Source: Chloroflexota bacterium
GTDB lineage: Bacteria > Chloroflexota > Anaerolineae > Anaerolineales > UBA4823
DNA: 8,751 bases
Direction of reading: 5' to 3'
Assembly (NCBI GenBank): GCA_030613705.1
Contig: JAUWLJ010000070.1
Location: 1-8,751, forward strand
Position numbers and translations under genes: made by a program. Shown piece after piece: positions 1-5,933 of the stretch. A model generated the notes under the pieces. That model was not told the origin of the DNA. It was given only the letters and a program-made list of their open reading frames with translations, and made no database searches. The stretch's first letter is position 1, and every line of letters starts with the position of its first letter.

Positions 1-20
1 GAAGTTCTCCTCCTAAGCAT
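1..20 (-). promoter_or_regulatory. Probable ribosome binding site of a gene beyond the left edge
   Basis: Read on the minus strand, positions 14 to 7 give AGGAGGAG, a strong Shine-Dalgarno sequence, with about six bases left before the window ends. A start codon just outside the window would sit at a normal distance. An ATG at 20-18 is also open to the edge (M-L-R-R-R-T), but it lies upstream of the Shine-Dalgarno sequence. The 121 bases after the ATPase gene contain no clear intrinsic terminator, so the next minus-strand gene may be co-transcribed. Nothing can be said of its product. Confidence 0.35.
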
Positions 21-121
21 AAATGATGGATGCCGAATCTTACCACGGCTGGATCAGCGAGGAGGGAATCGAATAAAGCTGCTAATAATAAATTAAGAAT
101 TGCCTGGGGATGGATTAGGCA

Positions 122-934
122 TTATCCGATCGCCGCGCGCAACCGTTTAGCGATCTCGCCAAATTCCACGGTATATCGCATGCCTTCTTCTCTCGGCCGT
201 GGGAGGTCAACCGCCATATCCAGGCGGATTATTCCCGGACGAGGACTCAGAACCAGCACCCGGTCGGCCAGGAAAACCGCTTCGGGGATCGCGTGTGTGA
301 CCATGAGTACGGTTTTGCGGCGCGCCTGCCAGATTCGTAAAAGTTCGCTGCCCATGCGCTCACGGGTTATCGCATCCAGAGCGCCAAAAGGTTCGTCCAG
401 CAGCAGGATGCGTGGGTCATAAATCAATGCCCGGGCAATGGCGACTCTTTGTTCCATGCCCCCCGACAGATCTCTGGGCAGCGAATCCTCGAAGCCATCT
501 AAGCCAACCAGGTTGACCAGCTCTTGCGCCTGCAACTCTGCACTCGAATTGGGGATGTGTTGTAATTCCAGCGGCAAGGTGATGTTTTCCAGAACTGTTC
601 TCCAGGGCATCAAATTCGCTTTCTGAAAAACGAACCCGATATCCCGGCGCGGCCCCTGCAGTCTGTGACCCTGGTAGACAACTTCTCCCCGGGTTGGGGT
701 TAGCAAACCAGCCAGGACGCGCAGCAATGTGCTCTTTCCGCTTCCCGAGGGTCCCAGGATGCAGACAAATTCTTCAGTCTGCACCGAAAACGAGATATCG
801 CTCAAGACATGCAAACCCTGTTCCCCATCCGGGAAGGTCAGACTCACATCCCGGACCATCAGAGCTGTATCGTTCCCACCTGATACGCCGGGTGTTTCTG
901 TATACATCTCCAAATCGCTATTTGATAAATTCAT
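122..934 (-). CDS. ABC transporter ATP-binding protein, probable riboflavin importer ATPase
   Basis: This cytoplasmic ATPase energises the importer encoded with it. The 270-residue protein has Walker A GPSGSGKST at 61-69, a Q-loop in FVFQ at 101-104, the ABC signature LSGGM at 156-160, Walker B ILLLDE at 176-181 and the switch histidine H214 in MVTHAIPEA. LSGGM followed by EQR, and the overall layout, fit the NitT/TauT (SsuB/TauB/ThiZ-like) subfamily. The switch segment reads THAIPEA where many relatives have THDxxEA. The start at 934 overlaps the end of the binding-protein gene by 17 bases, suggesting translational coupling; only a weak CAGG precedes it. An ATG at 904 is a less likely start because GGAG directly abuts it. 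Flavin specificity is inferred from the riboswitch ahead of the operon; the ATPase itself does not show it. Confidence 0.93.
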   Translation of the reverse strand: MNLSNSDLEMYTETPGVSGGNDTALMVRDVSLTFPDGEQGLHVLSDISFSVQTEEFVCILGPSGSGKSTLLRVLAGLLTPTRGEVVYQGHRLQGPRRDIGFVFQKANLMPWRTVLENITLPLELQHIPNSSAELQAQELVNLVGLDGFEDSLPRDLSGGMEQRVAIARALIYDPRILLLDEPFGALDAITRERMGSELLRIWQARRKTVLMVTHAIPEAVFLADRVLVLSPRPGIIRLDMAVDLPRPREEGMRYTVEFGEIAKRLRAAIG

Positions 935-1919
935 TTGAGTATGCCTGCTTTAAATCCAGCGGTTGAGAGAGTAAACCCATGTCGAGCAAGATTTCCTGCA
1001 TGTTCTCCCAGGCTTCTGGAGCTGTGGTTCCCAGCACGTCCGCTTTCCAGAACGCGATAGAGGCATCCAGCACCTCCCTCTGGATCGCTTGATCGGCTTG
1101 ATCGAGGTTTTCAACATACTTCTTGCTGATCTCGAATGCCTGATCCGGATCGGCGAGCGTATCAGCAAGCCCGCGCAAAGTAGCCTGCACAATTCTTCTG
1201 ACCAGATCCGGGTTGTTGGCGATCGTCGCTTCGTTTGAGATCAATCCATTGGAGGCGAGCTGCACGTAATCGGCAACCCGGATCAGATCGATGTCGAATC
1301 CCAAAGCAGCTAACTGGATGGGTTCATTATTGGCATATATCACCACTGCCTGCTCCTGATCTGTGGCGAGCGCCTCCACCTGGTTGAAGCCAATCGAATC
1401 CAAGATGACATCATCCTCTTCTAAACCGGCCACATTGAGCAAGGCACGGAAACCAATATAGCTTGCTCCAAATAATCCCGGTAATCCAATCCGTTTGCCT
1501 GCCAGATCTTCGGGCGTGCGGATACCTTCTGCAGCTTTAGCAGCCACGCCAACGGGGTAATCCTGCCACCAGCCCATGACATAAACCACCGGTAAACCTT
1601 GAGCACGGGCTAAGAGGACTTGCTCGCCAGAAACCAGCGCAAACTGTAGATCACCAGCTCCCACCAACGTCAGCCCATCTGTTTCAAAGCTGTAATCGAA
1701 TTCAATCTCGATGCCATTATCGCGGAAGTAGCCCTTGTCAACCGCCACATAGAAAGGTGCATACTGGACGTTGGGAATAAACCCCATTGGCAAACGAATA
1801 TGATCGATATTCTGGGGAGTTGTGAGCGGTGTGTCAGTTAATTCGCTCTGGGAGGCTGTACAGGCCACGAATAACAAAGTGAGTGTAGATAGGGTAACCA
1901 GTTTCCAGCAATGATTCAT
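918..1919 (-). CDS. ribY: ABC transporter substrate-binding lipoprotein, RibY-like (NMT1/THI5-like fold)
   Basis: Extracytoplasmic solute-binding protein that would capture the substrate for the neighbouring permease. The chosen start gives 333 residues beginning MNHCWKLV, with AAGGAG (1934-1929) nine bases upstream; an in-frame ATG at 1949 lacks a ribosome binding site. A short hydrophobic signal ends in the lipobox-like LFVAC with Cys20, so a membrane-anchored lipoprotein is expected. The mature part has the NMT1/THI5 pattern: LPMGFIPNVQYAPFYVAVD near the N-terminus, then a GAGDLQFAL segment and RTPEDLAGKRIGLPG in the first lobe. Homologues bind thiamine precursors, sulfonates or nitrate, so family membership does not fix the ligand. 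The FMN riboswitch upstream of the operon makes riboflavin the best guess, as in the predicted RibXY systems of Chloroflexus relatives. The gap to the permease gene is 80 bases. Confidence 0.85.
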   Translation of the reverse strand: MNHCWKLVTLSTLTLLFVACTASQSELTDTPLTTPQNIDHIRLPMGFIPNVQYAPFYVAVDKGYFRDNGIEIEFDYSFETDGLTLVGAGDLQFALVSGEQVLLARAQGLPVVYVMGWWQDYPVGVAAKAAEGIRTPEDLAGKRIGLPGLFGASYIGFRALLNVAGLEEDDVILDSIGFNQVEALATDQEQAVVIYANNEPIQLAALGFDIDLIRVADYVQLASNGLISNEATIANNPDLVRRIVQATLRGLADTLADPDQAFEISKKYVENLDQADQAIQREVLDASIAFWKADVLGTTAPEAWENMQEILLDMGLLSQPLDLKQAYSNEFIK

Positions 1920-1999
1920 TTTTGCAAGCTCCTTACGAAGAGTGATCATAAATCCCGGGAGTGGAATACGAGGCTGCGGTTCTGGATATTCACCGGACC

Positions 2000-2815
2000 T
2001 TAACGTGGATTACCTGGGCGCTGCTGCCATGAAAGCAGGCGTGTTTCGATCAGGATCACAAATCCATACAGCGCCAATGCCATGCCAACCAGGGTAAAGA
2101 TGGCCACGAATACCAAGGCTGTATCATACTGACCGCGTCCGATGTTGATCAGGAAGCCAAGACCGCGGTCTGCCCCAACGAACTCACCGACTACAGCCCC
2201 AATCACAGCCAGGGTTGCTCCGATGCGCAGCCCTCCAAGGAAGACCGGCAGTGCAGAGGGCACCTCCAGGTTCTGGAAAGTTTGCCAGCTGGTGGCTTGA
2301 AGTGAACGCATCAGATCGCGCAGCTCATCAGGCACCGATCTCAGTCCAACAATCGTATTGATCAGCACCGGGAAAAAGACGATCATGGCGCAGATCAGCA
2401 CTTTGGAAAGCAGGCCCGGGCCAAACCAGATCACCAGCAGAGGTGCAATGGCTACAATTGGAATGGATTGGCTGGCGACGATATACGGCGACAAAAATCG
2501 TTCGAAGGTCTCAGATTTCGCCAGCAGATAGCCCAAAGTCGTCGCGGCGGTTACTCCCAAGGCCAATCCAGCCAATACCTCACTTAATGTCACCGCAATG
2601 TGGTAAGCCAATCGTCCATCCAGCAAGGCTCTCAAAAAACGTGTCCAGACTAACACAGGCGAGGGAAGGATAAATGCCGGGAAACCACCATAGCTAGCGA
2701 TCAAATGCCAGATGAGGATCGCCAGGCCGGTTGAGATCGGCACCAGATAGACACCGCGTCTCCATAATTCCTGGTGAGAGGCTAGTGCGATTTTACGTGT
2801 ATTTGTCAGATCCAT
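2000..2815 (-). CDS. ribX: ABC transporter permease, RibX-like (BPD_transp_1 family)
   Basis: Inner-membrane channel subunit of the importer, 271 residues when started at the ATG at 2815. About six hydrophobic segments are visible, at roughly 22-40, 77-98, 112-130, 137-157, 197-213 and 233-253. The coupling (EAA) loop that contacts the ATPase is recognisable at about 184-222: EVPSALPVFLGGLRIG followed by GEFVGADRGLG. This matches the SsuC/TauC/ThiX-type permeases of the NitT/TauT class. The frame stays open upstream to 3082, but that extension translates the riboswitch aptamer and terminator and is not credible as protein. No strong Shine-Dalgarno sequence precedes the ATG; GGGCAG at 2828-2823 is the closest purine-rich segment and can be masked by an upstream hairpin strand. 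It is the first gene behind the FMN riboswitch. Confidence 0.88.
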   Translation of the reverse strand: MDLTNTRKIALASHQELWRRGVYLVPISTGLAILIWHLIASYGGFPAFILPSPVLVWTRFLRALLDGRLAYHIAVTLSEVLAGLALGVTAATTLGYLLAKSETFERFLSPYIVASQSIPIVAIAPLLVIWFGPGLLSKVLICAMIVFFPVLINTIVGLRSVPDELRDLMRSLQATSWQTFQNLEVPSALPVFLGGLRIGATLAVIGAVVGEFVGADRGLGFLINIGRGQYDTALVFVAIFTLVGMALALYGFVILIETRLLSWQQRPGNPR

Positions 2816-2839
2816 TTCAATTCTGCCCGGACATGAAAA

Positions 2840-2863
2840 CTGCCTCGAAGAAAATCGGGGCAG
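2840..2863 (-). promoter_or_regulatory. Second leader hairpin next to the ribX start
   Basis: On the minus strand CTGCCCCGA (2863-2855) and TCGAGGCAG (2848-2840) form a nine-position stem with one C/A mismatch and a six-base loop, followed by TTTT. It could be a weak terminator. It could also act on translation, because CTGCCC (2863-2858) is equally complementary to GGGCAG (2828-2823), which lies just before the ribX ATG. The two pairings exclude each other. The function is inferred; only the complementarity is seen. Confidence 0.45.
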
Positions 2864-2894
2864 GTAAAATGAAACCAGGCTGGTAAGCCATGTC

Positions 2895-2926
2895 AAAATA
2901 AAAACCGAAAACAATAAAGTTTTCGG
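2895..2926 (-). terminator. Intrinsic terminator of the FMN riboswitch expression platform
   Basis: On the minus strand CCGAAAAC (2926-2919), a six-base loop TTTATT and GTTTTCGG (2912-2905) form a perfect 8-bp hairpin. It is followed by TTTTTATTTT (2904-2895). This is a textbook rho-independent terminator, 43 bases after the aptamer and 79 bases before the ribX start, where an FMN-induced attenuator belongs. I did not find a convincing antiterminator strand by eye. Confidence 0.85.
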
Positions 2927-2969
2927 AGCATGCAACATGACACCACGCCAAATCAGGCGAGTTTCAGCT

Positions 2970-3147
2970 AACCTTCTTTCATCCGGACTATACCGTCGGC
3001 CCCGGAGTTTCACCGGATCATGCATTGGGCAGCTCCCCCTTATTGGCCAGAGGAACTGCGCCCTGCTCGTGGGCTTTACCACCGGTCGGGATTTACGTCA
3101 CAAACAACAGCCAATTCAATTTGCACGTTCACCCTGCCCCGAAGGTT
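2970..3147 (-). ncRNA. FMN riboswitch (RFN element) aptamer
   Basis: On the minus strand the outer helix P1 is AACCTTC (3147-3141) paired with GAAGGTT (2976-2970). Between them lie the conserved RFN blocks in order: GGGGCAGGGTGAA, ATCCCGACCGGTGGTAAAG, CCCACGAGC, a variable hairpin arm, CCGGTGAAACTCCGG, and GCCGACGGTATAGTCCGGAT. These are the signature segments of the FMN-sensing aptamer that controls riboflavin synthesis and uptake genes. An intrinsic terminator follows, so FMN binding should stop transcription ahead of the transporter genes. The P2 loop is unusually long: about 41 bases lie between GGG and CCC where roughly seven are usual. Confidence 0.95.
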
Positions 3148-3164
3148 TTATTCTATTTGCTGTA

Positions 3165-3193
3165 ATTATAATCTGAGGGGGGTAAAAAATCAA
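3165..3193 (-). promoter_or_regulatory. Promoter of the riboswitch-transporter operon
   Basis: On the minus strand TTGATT (3193-3188) and a perfect TATAAT (3170-3165) are separated by 17 bases, a near-consensus sigma-70-type promoter. Initiation would fall near 3158, about ten bases before the aptamer's first helix strand. The -35 box lies just past the stop codon (3200-3202) of the upstream small membrane protein gene. Confidence 0.8.
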
Positions 3194-3199
3194 CTAGTT

Positions 3200-3493
3200 C
3201 TAACGTGAAACCAATAGAAGCAAGAGCAGCAGCAAAATTGGGATGCCCAGGCCAACCATCAAATTTAAAGCACGATTATCCCTGCGGGTCAAAGCGGCGC
3301 CCGCCCGTCTGAAACCGTCCAGACTGGCCAGCGACCCGCCGATCGCAGCACAAACTAATAACACCGTCAGCATACTAAATCTCTGTTCGATGCCTGGAAA
3401 TATATATGTGATTGACCAACCCACTGCAGCTCCAGCAAATGCACCGACCCATTGTTTTCCCCACTTTTTATTGTCCTGCTTGAAAGATGACAT
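3200..3493 (-). CDS. Small three-helix membrane protein, unknown function
   Basis: I do not recognise this 97-residue protein. It has three hydrophobic stretches, at about 15-34 (glycine/alanine-rich), 41-58 and 76-94. The last contains eight consecutive leucines right before the C-terminal VSR. The N-terminus is polar and lysine-rich, and the loop between helices 2 and 3 carries several arginines (FRRAG, TRRDNR). The start was set at the ATG at 3493, with GGGAA at 3507-3503 as a modest ribosome binding site; a TTG start at 3517 would add eight residues without a clear site. It lies between the dehydrogenase gene and the flavin-transporter promoter, and nothing ties it to either. Base composition and topology support a real gene, but the call rests on the open frame and hydrophobic pattern only. 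Confidence 0.6.
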   Translation of the reverse strand: MSSFKQDNKKWGKQWVGAFAGAAVGWSITYIFPGIEQRFSMLTVLLVCAAIGGSLASLDGFRRAGAALTRRDNRALNLMVGLGIPILLLLLLLLVSR

Positions 3494-3547
3494 TTTGAGG
3501 TTCCCGTAAAGAAGCAATACTTTCTAATTCAGACTAGAGATATCCCA

Positions 3548-3576
3548 TTGACATTCATTTCGTTCTATGTGATACT
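3548..3576 (+). promoter_or_regulatory. Strong promoter of an unassigned small transcript
   Basis: A perfect -35 box TTGACA (3548-3553), a 17-base spacer and GATACT (3571-3576) with an extended -10 TG one base upstream (TGTGATACT) make a strong sigma-70-type promoter on the plus strand. Initiation is expected near 3583. It points away from the minus-strand membrane protein gene and toward the 3' end of the dehydrogenase gene, so it serves no recognised gene. Confidence 0.7.
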
Positions 3577-3641
3577 TATTTACAGCAACAGTGGGTAAAC
3601 CACCGTCTCCTTGCTATCCCACCAACAAGGAGGTGATGCCG

Positions 3642-3695
3642 ATGTATGATAGTACCAAATTTAGCGCTGCGGCATTCCTCCTCCTTCGTGGATAA
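3642..3695 (+). CDS. 17-residue micro-ORF within the structured RNA
   Basis: The frame encodes MYDSTKFSAAAFLLLRG followed by TAA. It is preceded by AAGGAGG (3627-3633), spaced eight bases from the ATG. The wider AAGGAGGTGAT matches the complement of the 16S rRNA 3' end over 11 bases. An in-frame ATG at 3636 would add two residues (M-P) but is too close to the site. The peptide has a short hydrophobic run FSAAAFLLL, too short to span a membrane. Codons 8-13 lie in the 5' arm of a strong hairpin, and three consecutive leucine codons (CTC CTC CTT, 3678-3686) fall at the top of that arm and in the loop. This resembles the layout of leader peptides, but no plus-strand gene follows. No homologue is recognised and translation is inferred. 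Confidence 0.42.
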   Translation: MYDSTKFSAAAFLLLRG

Positions 3696-3711
3696 GGAAT
3701 CCGCAGCGCGC

Positions 3712-3749
3712 CAGGAAGCCATCAAACCTTGATGGCTTCCTGTGTGTTT
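3712..3749 (+). terminator. Terminal hairpin of the small transcript
   Basis: CAGGAAGCCATCAA (3712-3725), loop ACC and TTGATGGCTTCCTG (3729-3742) form a perfect 14-bp stem. The following TGTGTTT is only a weak T-run, so plus-strand termination is likely but not textbook. The stem also sits six bases past the dehydrogenase stop codon on the minus strand. There it lacks a T-run, but it could stabilise the 3' end of that mRNA. Confidence 0.55.
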
Positions 3750-4593
3750 AATACGCATAAAATCCTTTCCCTGTTTTTCTGCCCAGGTAACCGGCATCTC
3801 CCATCTTGCGCAGCAGAGGTGCGGGACGGTATTTATCATCCCCCAAGTCTCGCTGCAGTACTTCCATGACGAAAAGCACCACATCCAAGCCGATCAGATC
3901 ACATAAAGCAAGTGGACCCATGGGGTGATTCATGCCCAGCTTCATCACAGCATCAATCGCTTCCACAGTACCAATCCCTTCCTGCAAAGCGAAGATCGCT
4001 TCGTTGATCATCGGGCAGAGTATCCGGTTAGAGATAAAACCAGGGGAGTCATTGGCCTCCACTGGATCTTTACCCATCCTCCGGGCGAGCTCCATTGCTG
4101 TAGCTGTGGTTTCATCCGAGGTTGCCAAACCGCGAATGATCTCAACCAGGCGCATCAGAGGTACCGGATTAAAGAAATGCATTCCAATCACTTTGTCCGT
4201 TCGCCCCGTGGCTGCAGCGATCTTAGTCAGGCTGATCGAAGAAGTATTAGAAGCCAGGATAACTTCCGGTTGGGCGAGATGGTCAAGTTCAGCGTAAATC
4301 TTTAATTTCAATTCGGGGTTTTCTGTTGCGGCCTCAATTACATAATCTGCACCCGCCACAGCCGCGTAACTGTCCACATAGGTAATTTGCCCAGCTGCAT
4401 CTACCTGCGGCTGGTCGATAACCCCTTTGCCCTCCAACTTCTCAACCGATTTCGCGATAATTTTCCGAGCGCGTTCGAGCTGTTCCGGGACCACATCCAT
4501 CATCGTCACCTGGTATCCGGAAACCGCCGCAGTCTGGGAAATACCGCTGCCCATCGTCCCTGCCCCAACCACGAAAATATGTTTAATTTCCAC
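3748..4593 (-). CDS. hbd: 3-hydroxybutyryl-CoA dehydrogenase
   Basis: Cytoplasmic enzyme interconverting acetoacetyl-CoA and 3-hydroxybutyryl-CoA with NAD(P)H. The 281-residue length is typical of the single-domain-pair bacterial family. The N-terminal Rossmann fold carries GAGTMG at 10-15. The active-site region has ASNTSS at 114-119, catalytic His139 in GMHFFNP and its partner Glu151 in LVEII. The C-terminal dimerisation/substrate domain follows, with DSPGFISNR at 182-190, [11 protein letters not shown] at 220-230 and the usual ending [11 protein letters not shown]. The start codon is GTG at 4593, backed by AGGAGGG at 4605-4599 with five bases between. It lies 73 bases downstream of the thiolase gene, which supplies its substrate, and the two are probably co-transcribed. 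Direction (butanoate or storage-polymer synthesis versus beta-oxidation) cannot be told from this window. Confidence 0.96.
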   Translation of the reverse strand: MEIKHIFVVGAGTMGSGISQTAAVSGYQVTMMDVVPEQLERARKIIAKSVEKLEGKGVIDQPQVDAAGQITYVDSYAAVAGADYVIEAATENPELKLKIYAELDHLAQPEVILASNTSSISLTKIAAATGRTDKVIGMHFFNPVPLMRLVEIIRGLATSDETTATAMELARRMGKDPVEANDSPGFISNRILCPMINEAIFALQEGIGTVEAIDAVMKLGMNHPMGPLALCDLIGLDVVLFVMEVLQRDLGDDKYRPAPLLRKMGDAGYLGRKTGKGFYAY

Positions 4594-4666
4594 CTAAACC
4601 CTCCTCGAGTTATTTATATGTGCAGTCAGTCCGTCATTAGATCAACGAACACTGGCATCAGGGTGA

Positions 4667-5878
4667 TTAAGCCGGCTCCATCTCGATCGCCATCGCTACA
4701 GCTTCTGCTCCTCCCAGGCAAAGTGTGGCTATACCGCGTTTTAAACCTCGATTCTGTAGAGCGTAGATCAATGTGACCAGGATGCGGGCTCCACTGGCAC
4801 CGATCGGGTGACCCAGCGCGATACCCCCGCCATTAACGTTGACTTTATCCCAATCCCAGCCCAGATCAGCCAGAGCATAGCCATTTGCAAGTATCTGGGC
4901 TGCGAAGGCTTCGTTCAGTTCGATCAGGTCGACATCTGACAGCTGCCAGCCGATTTTATCCAGCAGCTGCGGCATGGCGTGCGATGGCGCATCAAAAATG
5001 TACTTGGGTTGTACCGCTGTCTGGTGGTAACCGATCACACGTGCGATCGGTTTTATCCCCAGCTGATCTGCCCTGGTCCGACTGGCAACCACTACCGCAG
5101 CAGCCCCATCATTCAAACCAGGAGCGGTGCCAGCGGTCACCTTGCCATCTTTTTGGAAGACAGGTTTCAGCTTACTGAGTGCTTCCAGGGAGGTATCGCG
5201 CCGGAATGTCTCATCGGCATCGAAAATCGTCACTTTGCCTTTACGGCCGATTATTTCAACCGGCACGATCTCTGCTGCAAACCTACCATTATCATGGGCC
5301 GCAGCAGCTTTTTGGTGGCTGGCCAGGGCATATTCGTCCATTGCCTGGCGGGTGACCTGGTATTCCTGGGCGATAAATTCAGCCGCATCGCCCATCCCCC
5401 AATCCTCGAATGGATCCCAAAGCCCATCCAGCAAGAGCGCGTCTGTCAACTGAGCATGCCCATAGCGCAGTTCTCCTGTGCGGCCCGGGACCAAATAAGG
5501 AGCGCGGCTCATGTTTTCCATTCCCCCAGTTACGAACAAGTTGCCGTCACCAGCTCGTATAGCCTGGGCAGCCAACATGACCGTCTTGAGCCCCGACCCA
5601 CACACCTTATTAATTGTGGTTGCGCCAACGCTGGCCGGCAATCCGGCGAAGATCCCCGCTTGGCGGGCCGGGTTTTGGCCGAGCCCAGCTGAAACAACGT
5701 TGCCCATCAGCACTTCGTCGAACTCGGATTGCTCTTTGATCCCAGCCCGCTCGACAGCGGCCTTAACAGCAACGGCACCCAAACGTGGGGCAGGAATACC
5801 GCTCAATGACCCGAGAAAGCGACCGACCGGCGTTCGGGCAGCGCTGAGGATTACAGATTCTTGATCGTGATCCGCCAT
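4667..5878 (-). CDS. Acetyl-CoA acetyltransferase (thiolase)
   Basis: Catalyses condensation of two acetyl-CoA to acetoacetyl-CoA, or the reverse cleavage, in the cytoplasm. The 403-residue protein has the complete thiolase set: nucleophile Cys93 in NKVCGSGLK, NEAFA at 321-325, His357 in GHPIGASGAR and the second catalytic Cys387 in CLGGAEA. The MENMSRAPYL segment at 120-129 is typical of acetoacetyl-CoA-type thiolases. A loop usually reading AGNASGLNDGAA is AGTAPGLNDGAA here, a small variation outside the catalytic residues. GAGGAG lies eight bases before the ATG at 5878. The gene is 55 bases downstream of the HIT gene and upstream of hbd, so the pair gives two consecutive steps of C4 acyl-CoA metabolism. 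It could equally be the degradative enzyme for slightly longer 3-ketoacyl-CoA, so I leave out a symbol. Confidence 0.95.
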   Translation of the reverse strand: MADHDQESVILSAARTPVGRFLGSLSGIPAPRLGAVAVKAAVERAGIKEQSEFDEVLMGNVVSAGLGQNPARQAGIFAGLPASVGATTINKVCGSGLKTVMLAAQAIRAGDGNLFVTGGMENMSRAPYLVPGRTGELRYGHAQLTDALLLDGLWDPFEDWGMGDAAEFIAQEYQVTRQAMDEYALASHQKAAAAHDNGRFAAEIVPVEIIGRKGKVTIFDADETFRRDTSLEALSKLKPVFQKDGKVTAGTAPGLNDGAAAVVVASRTRADQLGIKPIARVIGYHQTAVQPKYIFDAPSHAMPQLLDKIGWQLSDVDLIELNEAFAAQILANGYALADLGWDWDKVNVNGGGIALGHPIGASGARILVTLIYALQNRGLKRGIATLCLGGAEAVAMAIEMEPA

Positions 5879-5933
5879 GCTCAGTTCTCCTCACTATCTA
5901 TGATGTTCTTATGGAATTTAGTTATTGGGATTA

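Larger units (their letters stand above)
3583..3749 (+). ncRNA. Predicted structured small RNA carrying a micro-ORF
   Basis: Predicted transcript of about 165 bases between a strong promoter and a terminal hairpin. Visible structure: GTGGG (3591-3595) can pair with CCCAC (3618-3622). CTCCTTG (3607-3613) pairs perfectly with CAAGGAG (3626-3632) and so covers the Shine-Dalgarno sequence. If both formed they would make a pseudoknot; otherwise they are alternatives. GCGCTGCGG-C-ATTCC (3664-3678) pairs with GGAATCCGCAGCGC (3696-3709), a 14-bp stem with one bulged C. Its 17-base loop begins at 3679 and holds CCTCCTT (3680-3686), a second perfect complement of the Shine-Dalgarno core. The family is not recognised. 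It could be a translated leader, a dual-function regulatory RNA or a type I toxin-like mRNA; the sequence does not decide between these. Confidence 0.55.

Noticed and set aside
30..422. Plus-strand frame at the left edge
   Set aside because: Most of it is antisense to the well-conserved ATPase gene, and the translation is arginine/serine-rich without any recognisable motif.
2816..3082. N-terminal extension of the permease frame, including a hydrophobic stretch that looks like an extra membrane helix
   Set aside because: The first part is the FMN aptamer read as codons, and the hydrophobic part comes from the T-rich terminator. Translation there would lie upstream of the attenuation site, and the 271-residue form matches the family length.
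2970..3147. TPP riboswitch, suggested by the thiamine-type binding protein fold
   Set aside because: The conserved blocks (GACCGGTGG, CCGGTGAAACTCCGG, GCCGACGGTATAGTCCGGAT) are those of the FMN aptamer. The CTGAGA and ACCTGA motifs of TPP riboswitches are absent from their expected places.
3664..3709. The large hairpin as a minus-strand terminator for hbd
   Set aside because: Read on the minus strand it is followed by TAAATTTGG without a T-run, and it lies 39 bases beyond the hbd stop codon. Its placement around the plus-strand micro-ORF fits better.
3576..3884. Minus-strand frame of 102 codons covering the hbd 3' end and the structured RNA
   Set aside because: It overlaps the C-terminal codons of hbd in another frame, has no ribosome binding site and reads through two strong hairpins. 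It is a shadow frame.
4979..5692. Long plus-strand frame of 237 codons opposite the thiolase gene
   Set aside because: The minus-strand thiolase is complete with all catalytic residues. The opposite frame has no recognisable domain and reflects codon bias of the real gene.
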